Shown here: one piece after another, positions 1 to 6,737 of the stretch
Numbering within the stretch: position 1 is the first letter of the stretch
Layout of the letters: every line of letters begins with the position of its first letter
Origin: Candidatus Aenigmatarchaeota archaeon
GTDB lineage: Archaea; Aenigmatarchaeota; Aenigmatarchaeia; QMZP01; JACQNV01
Length of the DNA stretch: 15,709 nt
Assembly (NCBI GenBank): GCA_016202865.1
Contig: JACQNV010000069.1
Span: 1-15,709 of the forward strand
Direction of reading: 5' to 3'
Program-made: the position numbers and the translations under genes
Notes under the pieces: model-generated
The model's input: only the letters and a program-made list of their open reading frames with translations
Databases searched by the model: none
What the model was told of the DNA's origin: nothing

Positions 1-28
1 ATATTATCTTTATTGATATATTTTCAAT

Positions 29-2362
29 ATGCAGAAAGAAAAAATTAGGATTAGGATAGAAGGCATGCACTGCGCAAGCTGCGCCTTGAAGGTGAAGACT
101 GCTCTTAGGAAGACTGCTGGTGTGTCTGGTGCCAATGTAAATGCGCTCACAAAAATAGCCCTTGTAGAATACAATAAAGAAAAATTGGATGCTGCTAAAA
201 TAATCAATATTATAAAAAAGATTGGATACAAACCATTCCTGGAGTCGATGGAATCAAATGATGGGACTGCGACAGACCCTGTTTGCGGGATGAAGATTGA
301 AAAGAGCAAATCAATCAAAAAGGATTTTGGCGGTAGGATATACTATTTTTGCTCAGAAGAATGCGTAAACAAATTCGAATCGCCTGAACAAGAATTAAAA
401 AGGATGAAGAGGAGGGTCACAATTGCTTTATCTGGTGTTCTTCTTCTTGCCCTGCTGCGTGTGATAGCTATGTTTGCTCTTGCTGCAGGGGCTTCCATTG
501 TTACCTGGGTCCCGATACCACAACTCCCATATTTCAGCTGGGGCCTCTGGTTGTTTATCATAACAACACCGATCCAGTTTATTGGCGGTTGGGGATTCTA
601 TAAAGGCGCGTATACGGCACTCACAAATAAAAGGATGAACATGGATGTACTGATAACCATCGGGACTCTGACAGCCTACATCTACAGCACATTTGTTGTA
701 TTCTTCCCCAATATTCTTCCAGTAGAGGAAAGCAATGTGTATTTTGAAGTTTCAGCTGTTATAATAGCCTTTGTTCTTCTTGGAAAGTTCATGGAGGATT
801 ATATGAAAAGGAGGACATCTGCAGCTGTAAGAAAACTGATGGATTTGAGGCCGCAAACAGCAAGAGTGATTAGAAATGGGAAAGAAATTGAGATACAGGC
901 AGATCAAATAGTCTCTGGAGACATCGTTAGTGTAAGGCCAGGTGAGAAAATACCAACAGACGGTGTCATAATATTTGGCCGCACATCAATAGATGAATCT
1001 ATGGTGACAGGAGAAAGTATTCCTGTTGAAAAAGGCAAAGGAGATGAGGTCATCGGTGCCACAGTTAACAAACATGGGTTAATAAAATTTAAGGCGACAA
1101 AAATTGGGGCGGAAACGACGCTGATGCAAATTGTAAAAATGGTTGAAGAGGCACAGGCATCAAGTGCGCCAATACAGAGACTGGCTGATAGGGTAAGTTC
1201 TTATTTTGTCCCAGCTGTCATAGGCATTGCGATTCTTTCATTTTTGGTGTGGTATTTTGTGCTTGGTAACTTCACAATGGGTTTGCTTTCCTTTATAGCG
1301 GTTCTTATAATTTCCTGTCCGTGTGCGCTTGGTATAGCAACCCCAGCTGCCCTTATGGTTGGTGTTGGAAAGGGTGCAGAGGCTGGGATATTGATAAGAG
1401 GTGGGGAATATCTGGAACGGGCTCAAAAACTGAATACAATAATATTTGACAAGACAGGGACACTAACAAAGGGTGAGCCTATTGTCACTGACATATTTTC
1501 AGACGATCCAAAAAACCTTGTAAAGTTTGCTGCCATCGCAGAGAAGGGGTCTGAACATCCCCTTGCAGATGCCATACTTAAGAGAGCAGAATCCATGAAG
1601 ATAAAAGTTCCGGATGCTGACAGGTTTGAAGCTATTCCTGGTCACGGAATTAAAGCCGCTCTAGGCAAGAACAATATACTCGTGGGAAATAGAAAGCTGA
1701 TGGCCAAACATAGAGCTGATATAAAAGCTGTAGAAAAACAGATGGAGGCTTTTGAAGAACAAGGAAAGACAGCAATGATAGTTTCTGTGAACAAGCAGGC
1801 TCTTGGTGTGATAGCTATTGCTGACACATTAAAAGAAAGTTCAAGAGAAACTGTACAGAATCTTTCTGCGATGGGTATAGAGTGCATAATGTTAACAGGC
1901 GACAACGAAAAGACTGCGAAATCAATTGCAAAAAAGGTTGGGATAGAAAAAGTGGTGGCTAATGTTTTACCAGGAGAAAAGGCAGAGGTTGTTAAAAAAA
2001 TACAGAAGGAGGGCAAGATGGTCGCGATGGTTGGTGATGGAATAAATGATGCCCCCGCGCTTGCTCAGGCTGATATAGGCATAGCAATCGGCTCTGGAAG
2101 TGATGTGGCAAAGGAGACTGGGGGAATAATACTTGTTAAAGATAATTTGATAGATGTTGCCACAGGCATTAGACTAAGCAAGGCAACAATGGGAAAGATA
2201 AGGCAAAATTTATTCTGGGCTTTCGCTTACAATTCAGCTGCAATTCCAATAGCTGCTTTTGGTCTGCTAAACCCAATAATAGCGGCGGCTGCCATGGCTT
2301 TAAGTTCGCTTACAGTAGTTGGGAATTCTGCACTTCTGAAAAAGTATAAGATGAAGAATTAA
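29..2362 (+). CDS. copA: Copper-exporting P1B-type ATPase (CopA family) with N-terminal HMA and YHS domains
   Basis: Membrane pump that couples ATP hydrolysis to export of a soft metal ion, most likely Cu+, from the cytoplasm. The 777-aa protein is complete. An HMA domain (about 5-70) carries GMHCASC at 12-18. A YHS domain (about 83-119) has DPVCGM at 83-88 and further cysteines at 108 and 112. Membrane helices follow near 131-154, 172-190, 205-226 and 238-257. TGES (327-330) marks the actuator domain, CPC (430-432) is the intramembrane metal site, D474 in DKTGTLT is the phosphorylated Asp, SEHP is at 508-511 and GDGINDAP at 669-676. YN at 734-735 and MxxSS at 756-760 in the last two helices are the Cu+ (P1B-1) signature; Ag+ is also possible. 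Only 28 bp precede the start, so the promoter cannot be judged. The gene converges on the next with a 3-bp gap. Confidence 0.95.
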   Translation: MQKEKIRIRIEGMHCASCALKVKTALRKTAGVSGANVNALTKIALVEYNKEKLDAAKIINIIKKIGYKPFLESMESNDGTATDPVCGMKIEKSKSIKKDFGGRIYYFCSEECVNKFESPEQELKRMKRRVTIALSGVLLLALLRVIAMFALAAGASIVTWVPIPQLPYFSWGLWLFIITTPIQFIGGWGFYKGAYTALTNKRMNMDVLITIGTLTAYIYSTFVVFFPNILPVEESNVYFEVSAVIIAFVLLGKFMEDYMKRRTSAAVRKLMDLRPQTARVIRNGKEIEIQADQIVSGDIVSVRPGEKIPTDGVIIFGRTSIDESMVTGESIPVEKGKGDEVIGATVNKHGLIKFKATKIGAETTLMQIVKMVEEAQASSAPIQRLADRVSSYFVPAVIGIAILSFLVWYFVLGNFTMGLLSFIAVLIISCPCALGIATPAALMVGVGKGAEAGILIRGGEYLERAQKLNTIIFDKTGTLTKGEPIVTDIFSDDPKNLVKFAAIAEKGSEHPLADAILKRAESMKIKVPDADRFEAIPGHGIKAALGKNNILVGNRKLMAKHRADIKAVEKQMEAFEEQGKTAMIVSVNKQALGVIAIADTLKESSRETVQNLSAMGIECIMLTGDNEKTAKSIAKKVGIEKVVANVLPGEKAEVVKKIQKEGKMVAMVGDGINDAPALAQADIGIAIGSGSDVAKETGGIILVKDNLIDVATGIRLSKATMGKIRQNLFWAFAYNSAAIPIAAFGLLNPIIAAAAMALSSLTVVGNSALLKKYKMKN

Positions 2363-2365
2363 CCT

Positions 2366-2698
2366 TTACTTCTTTATTTCTATTGGCTCAATCAGTTTAT
2401 ACTTGCTCCCAATTAAATCCTTGATTTGTTTTCTTTTTTCCGATGACTTTAAACCCCTTATGATTATGTGTATTCGTTCTTTGCTTACAAGAACACCCAT
2501 GTAAACTCCGCCTTCCTCATAACCTTCATAAGTTTCTTTTTCTGGTAGTCTTCCTTGCCATTTTTCATCGAAGTTATAACTTTGGTCTTTGAAAAGCGCA
2601 TAGTCAATCTTACTTATCACTGAGACTCCTTCTGGCGTTTTTTCTAAATGAAAATATAATTCTCCTTCACTATCTCTTATCCCAAAAAGTTTATCCAT
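2366..2698 (-). CDS. Hypothetical protein, 110 aa, last gene of the trxB operon
   Basis: I do not recognise this protein. It is small, charged and soluble-looking, with no signal peptide, membrane segment or metal motif and no cysteine. A predicted beta-rich first part contains a Gly/Glu/Tyr-rich stretch (about 57-66), followed by strands VYMGVLVS and IHIIIRGL (about 65-83) and a basic helix (KRKQIKDLI) near the C-terminus. It starts 3 nt after the trxB stop, so it is almost certainly cotranscribed with it. A possible weak Shine-Dalgarno (GGAG) lies about 12 nt upstream, inside the end of trxB. The ORF is intact and tightly placed, which supports a real gene. A redox-related role is suggested only by position. 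Confidence 0.7.
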   Translation of the reverse strand: MDKLFGIRDSEGELYFHLEKTPEGVSVISKIDYALFKDQSYNFDEKWQGRLPEKETYEGYEEGGVYMGVLVSKERIHIIIRGLKSSEKRKQIKDLIGSKYKLIEPIEIKK

Positions 2699-2701
2699 AT
2701 T

Positions 2702-3631
2702 TTACAAAGACTCCACAAACTTCTCAGATTCCAAAGCAGCTGCGCAGCCTGTGCCAGCGGATGTGATTGCTTGTTTGTAGACTGGATCAGCGACATCTCC
2801 GGCTGCATAAATCCCGGGTACGCTGGTTTTAACACCATTTACTTTGATATAGCCTTTCTCATCAAGATCAAGTTGACCTTTGAACAAATCTGTGTTTGGT
2901 TTGTGACCGATTGCAACAAAAACACCGTCAATCTTTTTCTCAGTAACCTTTCCTGTGTTCACATCTTTTAGTTTGACTGCAACAACTTTGTTCAACTTCA
3001 TGTCAAGTATATCTTCAACAGCAGTATTCCAAATAAACTCTATCTTCCTGTTCGCAAAGGCGCGGTCTTGCATGATTTTCGACGCGCGCAGCTGATCCCT
3101 TCTATGTATTACATAAACCCTTTTGGCGAATTTTGCTAAGGAAAGGGCATCCTCCATTGCAGTGTCGCCGCCGCCAACAACAACCACATCTTTATCCCTG
3201 AAAAAAGGGGCGTCACATGTTGCGCATGTTGAAACACCGCGACCCATAAAAGCTGTTTCAGATTTTAGTCCAAGCATAAGCGATTTGGCGCCGGTTGAAA
3301 TAATTACAGATTTCGCTTTGTAGATTTTGCCGCTCTCTGTTTTCAGTGTAAACGGCCTTTTCTTGAAGTCAACAGAGACAACATTTTCAGTCACAAAACT
3401 TGCACCGAATTTTTTTGCATGGTCTCTCATTTTCTTGATGAGTTCAGGACCCGCTATCGCCTCAAAACCAGGATAGTTCTCAATATCAGTTGTCCACATT
3501 AGCTGACCGCCAGCCTCGCTGCTCACGCCTTCTATTACCAAAGGTTTGAGGGCGCCTCTAGCAGAATACAAAGCGGCTGCTAGACCTGCTGGGCCGCCAC
3601 CGATTATTATCAAGTCATGTTGTTCTGGCAT
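2702..3631 (-). CDS. trxB: Thioredoxin-disulfide reductase (TrxB)
   Basis: Low-Mr flavoenzyme that passes electrons from NADPH through FAD and a redox disulfide to thioredoxin or glutaredoxin-like proteins in the cytoplasm. Its 309 aa are typical of the family. The FAD-binding GGGPAG is at 11-16, the redox-active CATC at 136-139, the NADPH-domain Rossmann motif GGGDTA at 153-158, and the phosphate-binding HRRDQLRA at 176-183, which favours NADPH over NADH. A second FAD contact, GDVAD, is at 278-282. The start lies 21 nt after the preceding gene. No clear Shine-Dalgarno is visible, so translation may depend on upstream reading. A ferredoxin- or F420-dependent variant cannot be excluded, but the HRR motif argues against it. 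Confidence 0.95.
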   Translation of the reverse strand: MPEQHDLIIIGGGPAGLAAALYSARGALKPLVIEGVSSEAGGQLMWTTDIENYPGFEAIAGPELIKKMRDHAKKFGASFVTENVVSVDFKKRPFTLKTESGKIYKAKSVIISTGAKSLMLGLKSETAFMGRGVSTCATCDAPFFRDKDVVVVGGGDTAMEDALSLAKFAKRVYVIHRRDQLRASKIMQDRAFANRKIEFIWNTAVEDILDMKLNKVVAVKLKDVNTGKVTEKKIDGVFVAIGHKPNTDLFKGQLDLDEKGYIKVNGVKTSVPGIYAAGDVADPVYKQAITSAGTGCAAALESEKFVESL

Positions 3632-3652
3632 ATACTAAATATTGTAGGTTGA

Positions 3653-4036
3653 TTATATTAATTTACCTTTAGATTTATCAGAGAGTATTTTTTCCAGTTT
3701 TGGTAAAATGTCTTCTATCTTGACATATTCTATAAATTCTTTAGAAACGACTTTCAGGGAGGGTGAAACCTTTGAACCCTTCCTAAAAATAAAAACTATT
3801 GGAACACCAAAAGAATCGGCCCAGCCAATTTCTATTCCAACTCCATGGCTAGGGTTTGAAACTTCAGCAATTAGAGCAAAACAAGTTTTGATGATATCTT
3901 TTGATGACTCTACTTTTCCAGACTTTTCGTGCGGGAATATCAGCTCAAAGCCTTTCGGCTTCTTCAGTGGCTTATACAATTCCTTTTTGAAGTCAAATTT
4001 TGTTGAATGCGAAATGTAAACCTTTTTCATAGTCAT
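3653..4036 (-). CDS. Nucleoside 2-deoxyribosyltransferase-like protein, close to DNPH1/Rcl N-glycosidases
   Basis: Likely cytoplasmic enzyme that hydrolyses or transfers the N-glycosidic bond of (deoxy)nucleotides. The central motif (56-71), IAEVSNPSHGVGIEIG, closely matches the signature of 2'-deoxynucleoside 5'-phosphate N-hydrolases. In that family the Ser after Pro (here S63) contacts the phosphate and the Glu of GxGxE (here E69) is the catalytic nucleophile; D47 may be the partner acid. The N-terminal KKVYISHS strand and the PIVFIFRKGSK strand (79-89) fit the Rossmann-like fold. At 127 aa it is slightly shorter than DNPH1. Two in-frame ATGs occur at 4036 and 4030; the second gives MKKVYIS, the usual family beginning, so the true start is open. 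It sits 12 nt downstream of nadM and upstream of trxB. The family is confident; the exact reaction is not. Confidence 0.75.
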   Translation of the reverse strand: MTMKKVYISHSTKFDFKKELYKPLKKPKGFELIFPHEKSGKVESSKDIIKTCFALIAEVSNPSHGVGIEIGWADSFGVPIVFIFRKGSKVSPSLKVVSKEFIEYVKIEDILPKLEKILSDKSKGKLI

Positions 4037-4048
4037 ATAATAGATATA

Positions 4049-4564
4049 TTACCTGGTGATCAGATAAGCTTTCTTTATTCGTTGTACACCATTGAATTTC
4101 TTGATTAGGGTTGCAACAGATCTACCAGTCAGGTGTTCCCACTTCCGATTGTTTGCAATAGCGTCCCTGATTTTAGTTGAGGATATACTTCCTGTTCTGT
4201 GTATTCTTCTAACTTTAACTCTTTTCTCTACCATTTTTATTATTGTTTCCTTGTCCGTATACAAGACATCGAATTTCCCACACAACTCGAACAGGTTTTT
4301 GACTGCAGAAGAAAAGGATTTTCCGTCTGGTATAGCTATAACAGTTATTTTCTTGTTGTAAATTCCCGATTCTTTGAAGTAAGCCTCCATCATTTTCTTT
4401 TTTTCTTTGCCATTAAAGGGGTTTCTCTTCGTGTTTTTAATTTCTGCAGCCCCAATGGCAATGATTAGCTTGTCAACTTCACCTAAAATTTTCTTGATTA
4501 ACTTGAGATGACCTTTATGTGATGGGTTAAACCTTCCCCAGTATACACCGGTTATCTTTTTCAT
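4049..4564 (-). CDS. nadM: Nicotinamide-nucleotide adenylyltransferase, archaeal type (NadM)
   Basis: Makes NAD+ from NMN and ATP, releasing pyrophosphate, at the common end of NAD biosynthesis. Its 171 aa match archaeal NadM. The nucleotidyltransferase motif GRFNPSHKGH (10-19) contains the HxGH-type ATP-binding residues, and the second motif SISSTKIR lies at about 126-133. KRNPF (about 46-50) corresponds to the loop that contacts the substrate. The start is 12 nt after the methyltransferase stop, with no strong ribosome binding site. Its operon partners, an N-glycosidase-like protein and an NADPH-dependent reductase, give a loose nucleotide/redox theme. A cytidylyltransferase with another substrate is less likely given the ISSTxIR motif. 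Confidence 0.92.
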   Translation of the reverse strand: MKKITGVYWGRFNPSHKGHLKLIKKILGEVDKLIIAIGAAEIKNTKRNPFNGKEKKKMMEAYFKESGIYNKKITVIAIPDGKSFSSAVKNLFELCGKFDVLYTDKETIIKMVEKRVKVRRIHRTGSISSTKIRDAIANNRKWEHLTGRSVATLIKKFNGVQRIKKAYLITR

Positions 4565-4576
4565 ATTTCTATTCGA

Positions 4577-5371
4577 TTAATCAACCTTTAACTCCAAACA
4601 AACCTTCCAGACTCCGGGCGCATAGGGGAGGACATTTCTTTTATTTACTATTTTGAGTTTGTGTTTTTTGATTTCTTCTTCCACCTCTGTGTTTTCTTTT
4701 CCTAGAATTGCATAGAGGTAAATTATTCCACCTTTTTTACAATGGCTAACTGCTATATCCAAAAACCTGTACGCGGTCTCTGGAAGCGGCATCACTATTC
4801 TATCATATTTTTTGCTTGGTGTGACTTTGTTTGCATCACCACAGAAGCTCTTTACACTTTCCTGGACTTTATTTAACCTTATATTCTCTTCAGCATATTC
4901 ACAGGCTGTTGGATTGATTTCAACCATATCAACAATACAACCAGGTTGTTTTTTTGCAGCAACTATACCAAATGGCCCTATACCAGAAAACAGAACAAGT
5001 ATTTTTTCTTTTGGTTTTAGTTCTTGCGCTAGCCTTAGCCGTTCTGTTGACTCCCTAACAGAGAAATAAGCCTTTCTTGGATCTAACTTGAACAGACAAC
5101 CTGACTCCTTGTGAACAGTTTCGAACCCATTACCTGCAAGCTTCTTCAGCTTCCTCAACCTGTAAGTTCCAGACCTTTCACCTGACTTTTTGCAGACTGT
5201 TTTTACATTTTTGTGGAGTTTTAACAAGGCTTGAGCTATAATCTTTTCTTTTTTCACCAACCCCTCTGGAATTTCTAAGATAGCAACATGACCTATCACA
5301 TCGAAGGATGTTTTCAGGCTTTGGAGCTCCTTGTCAGTTAGTTTGCTTCTAAGCGCCTCTTTAAGGTCCAT
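4577..5371 (-). CDS. tRNA (guanine37-N1)/wyosine-pathway methyltransferase, Trm5/TYW2 family
   Basis: SAM-dependent class I enzyme acting on position 37 of tRNA. In this family Trm5 makes m1G37 and TYW2 adds the aminocarboxypropyl group of wyosine. Numbered from the ATG at 5371 (264 aa): SFDVIG (22-27) begins the conserved N-terminal part, STERLR (108-113) carries the family's conserved ER, FSGIGPFG (128-135) is the SAM loop, VEIN (150-153) binds the ribose, and MPLPE (194-198) replaces the NLP/NPP motif. A YAPGVWKV stretch near the C-terminus resembles TYW2. The tRNA-elbow-binding D1 domain of standard Trm5 (about 330 aa) is missing. A GTG start at 5392 would add 7 residues, but a TATA-like CTTATTTAG lies about 30 bp before the ATG and only about 9 bp before the GTG, so I chose the ATG. 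It is the first gene of a five-gene operon. Confidence 0.82.
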   Translation of the reverse strand: MDLKEALRSKLTDKELQSLKTSFDVIGHVAILEIPEGLVKKEKIIAQALLKLHKNVKTVCKKSGERSGTYRLRKLKKLAGNGFETVHKESGCLFKLDPRKAYFSVRESTERLRLAQELKPKEKILVLFSGIGPFGIVAAKKQPGCIVDMVEINPTACEYAEENIRLNKVQESVKSFCGDANKVTPSKKYDRIVMPLPETAYRFLDIAVSHCKKGGIIYLYAILGKENTEVEEEIKKHKLKIVNKRNVLPYAPGVWKVCLELKVD

Positions 5372-5376
5372 AATAT

Positions 5377-5406
5377 CTTTAATAGTATACACTTTACTAA
5401 ATAAGT
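5377..5406. promoter_or_regulatory. Overlapping divergent promoters for the methyltransferase operon and endA
   Basis: The two start codons are only 37 bp apart. On the plus strand CTTTAATAG (5377-5385) is centred about 27 bp before the endA ATG at 5409. On the minus strand CTTATTTAGT (complement of 5397-5406) is centred about 30 bp before the methyltransferase ATG at 5371. Both spacings fit archaeal TATA boxes that drive leaderless mRNAs. Because each TATA box lies within the other promoter's core, the two directions probably compete. Confidence 0.5.
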
Positions 5407-5408
5407 CT

Positions 5409-6593
5409 ATGATTACCTTGAAATTTGACCCGGAAATTGGTATTTGGTGCGAAGACCCAGAAAGTTTGGATAGGCTTAAAAAGAATTCTTTTGGAGAAGA
5501 AAAAGATGGTAAATGGGTTGTGGATCCAGAAGAGGCTCTTTACATAATAATTTTCCAAAACGGTATTGTAAACACAGACACAGGAGAATTTGGATTTAAT
5601 CAGATAGCAAGCCATTTCATTAAACAAGATCCAAGGCTTATAGTCAAATATAATGCGTATAGAGATTGGAGAGATCGAGGACTTATTCTGAAAAGATTTT
5701 CTTCCAAAACCAAGCATGGGGATAAGAAAACGCATAAAAAATATCCTGCTCGTCAACTTAAACCTGAAAAAAAAGATGTGAAAATTTACTGGTATAAAGG
5801 ATCTTTATTTTCTGTCCTGGATAGTGAAGAGGCTGGAAAAGAACTTTTTGAAAAATATTGGATAGGCCAACTTGGTGTTTACAAACAGATGAGAGGAAAT
5901 CTTTCAAGGCTCGACTTTTTTGAGACAATATTCCTTGCAAAACATTTTGGATTTACTATTATAGATGCTGAGAGCGGAAAAAAAATTACACCATCAAATG
6001 TTTTGAAGCAAGTTAAAGAAGAGAGAGAATATACAGAACAGTTATATGAAGTTTATGAGGATTGGAGACTACAGAGCTATGTTGTTAAAACAGGTTTCAA
6101 ATTTGGTTCCCACTTTAGGATCTATTTTCCAGGCGCTTCTCCTGTGCGAGAAGACAAATGGATACATTCAAAGCATGTGTTGCACGTTTTTCCAAAAGAC
6201 CAGAAGATGCTGATTTCTGAGTGGGCTCGCGCTGTAAGGGTTGCGCATTCTGTTAAAAAGACTTTTTTGCTTGGGATTCCAGAGATGGACGAAAGGGACT
6301 ATGTTGATTACCCAGCAGATTATCTTGCATACAAAAGGAAGAGAGACGGCTCTAACTGGGTGAGAGAAACACCAGAAGACAAACCGAGATATTTGATGGC
6401 AACAGTCTCTGAGGATGAGCATATTGGTGGAGTGGAACTGGCATCTTTACTGAAAAAGGCGAGCGATCTTGGTTTGGAATTGATGTTATCAATTATAGAC
6501 AGGGAGACTGCGATAACCTATTATGTCTTGAAGAGGGTTGCATTGCCCGGATCTCCGTATGAGTATTACGAGATTGAGTGGGAAAAACCGTGA
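5409..6593 (+). CDS. endA: tRNA-splicing endonuclease, three-unit fused (epsilon2-like) form
   Basis: Cuts introns from pre-tRNA at bulge-helix-bulge sites. The 394 aa hold three units: a degenerate N-terminal unit (about 1-97), a catalytic alpha unit (about 125-292) and a beta-like C-terminal unit (about 300-394). The alpha unit has KTGFKFGSHFRIY (227-239) and VRVAHSVKK (276-284). By alignment with M. jannaschii EndA the catalytic triad is Y239, H253 and K284; the H-to-K spacing of 31 is identical, and the Y-to-H spacing is 4 longer. This order matches the homodimeric enzyme of ARMAN-like archaea, while common archaeal forms are about 180 aa or two-unit proteins of 300-350 aa. The ATG at 5409 is chosen because the first residues (ITLKFDPEIGIW) fit the domain and a TATA-like box lies 27 bp upstream; an in-frame extension to 5331 would read back into the divergent gene. 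Confidence 0.92.
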   Translation: MITLKFDPEIGIWCEDPESLDRLKKNSFGEEKDGKWVVDPEEALYIIIFQNGIVNTDTGEFGFNQIASHFIKQDPRLIVKYNAYRDWRDRGLILKRFSSKTKHGDKKTHKKYPARQLKPEKKDVKIYWYKGSLFSVLDSEEAGKELFEKYWIGQLGVYKQMRGNLSRLDFFETIFLAKHFGFTIIDAESGKKITPSNVLKQVKEEREYTEQLYEVYEDWRLQSYVVKTGFKFGSHFRIYFPGASPVREDKWIHSKHVLHVFPKDQKMLISEWARAVRVAHSVKKTFLLGIPEMDERDYVDYPADYLAYKRKRDGSNWVRETPEDKPRYLMATVSEDEHIGGVELASLLKKASDLGLELMLSIIDRETAITYYVLKRVALPGSPYEYYEIEWEKP

Positions 6594-6608
6594 TCTGGAG
6601 CCAATTGT

Positions 6609-6640
6609 CTGTTTCTTTTAGTTCAGGTTTTCTTTGAGTT
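6609..6640 (+). terminator. T-rich terminator-like tract after endA
   Basis: A pyrimidine-rich run with several T3-T4 clusters begins about 15 bp after the endA stop. Archaeal RNA polymerase terminates on oligo-T tracts without a required hairpin, so this is a plausible endA terminator. The call rests on composition only. Confidence 0.4.
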
Positions 6641-6666
6641 TACATAAGGAAAGAAAAAGTGAGTAG

Positions 6667-6692
6667 GGACTACAAAAGTCCAAAATGTAGTC
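6667..6692. repeat. Inverted repeats upstream of the fic promoter
   Basis: GACTACA (6668-6674) is the inverse complement of TGTAGTC (6686-6692), with an 11-bp spacer. A nested inverted repeat GGACT (6667-6671)/AGTCC (6677-6681) overlaps the first arm. The core TGTAGTC recurs in direct orientation at 6718-6724. Three copies of one heptamer around a single promoter suggest repressor-binding sites. Confidence 0.45.
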
Positions 6693-6709
6693 ACATAGTT
6701 AGTAAACTA

Positions 6710-6729
6710 TTTAAATATGTAGTCACTAC
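6710..6729 (+). promoter_or_regulatory. TATA box and palindromic operator-like site of the fic gene
   Basis: TTTAAATAT (6710-6718) is centred 24 bp before the fic ATG at 6738, the distance expected for a leaderless archaeal transcript. Directly downstream, GTAGT-C-ACTAC (6719-6729) is a perfect odd palindrome between the TATA box and the start site. A protein bound there would block polymerase loading or escape, so autoregulation is likely. The binding protein is not known; the Fic protein, AbrB or both are candidates. Confidence 0.6.
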
Positions 6730-6737
6730 TATTACAT

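Noticed and set aside
1642..2016. 124-codon open frame opposite copA
   Set aside because: It lies antisense within the conserved ATPase P/N-domain coding region, with low-complexity Ser/Phe/Ala-rich translation and no promoter.
4092..4468. Two plus-strand open frames opposite nadM
   Set aside because: They overlap each other and the nadM gene, have hydrophobic low-complexity translations and no start signals.
5331..5408. 26-residue N-terminal extension of EndA
   Set aside because: It runs antisense through the divergent methyltransferase start and is not domain-like; the ATG at 5409 has TATA spacing and fits the family start.
6597..6737. Possible CRISPR-like or small RNA repeat region upstream of fic
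   Set aside because: The repeats are 7-10 bp, irregularly spaced and centred on a promoter, which fits operator sites, not an array or a structured RNA gene.
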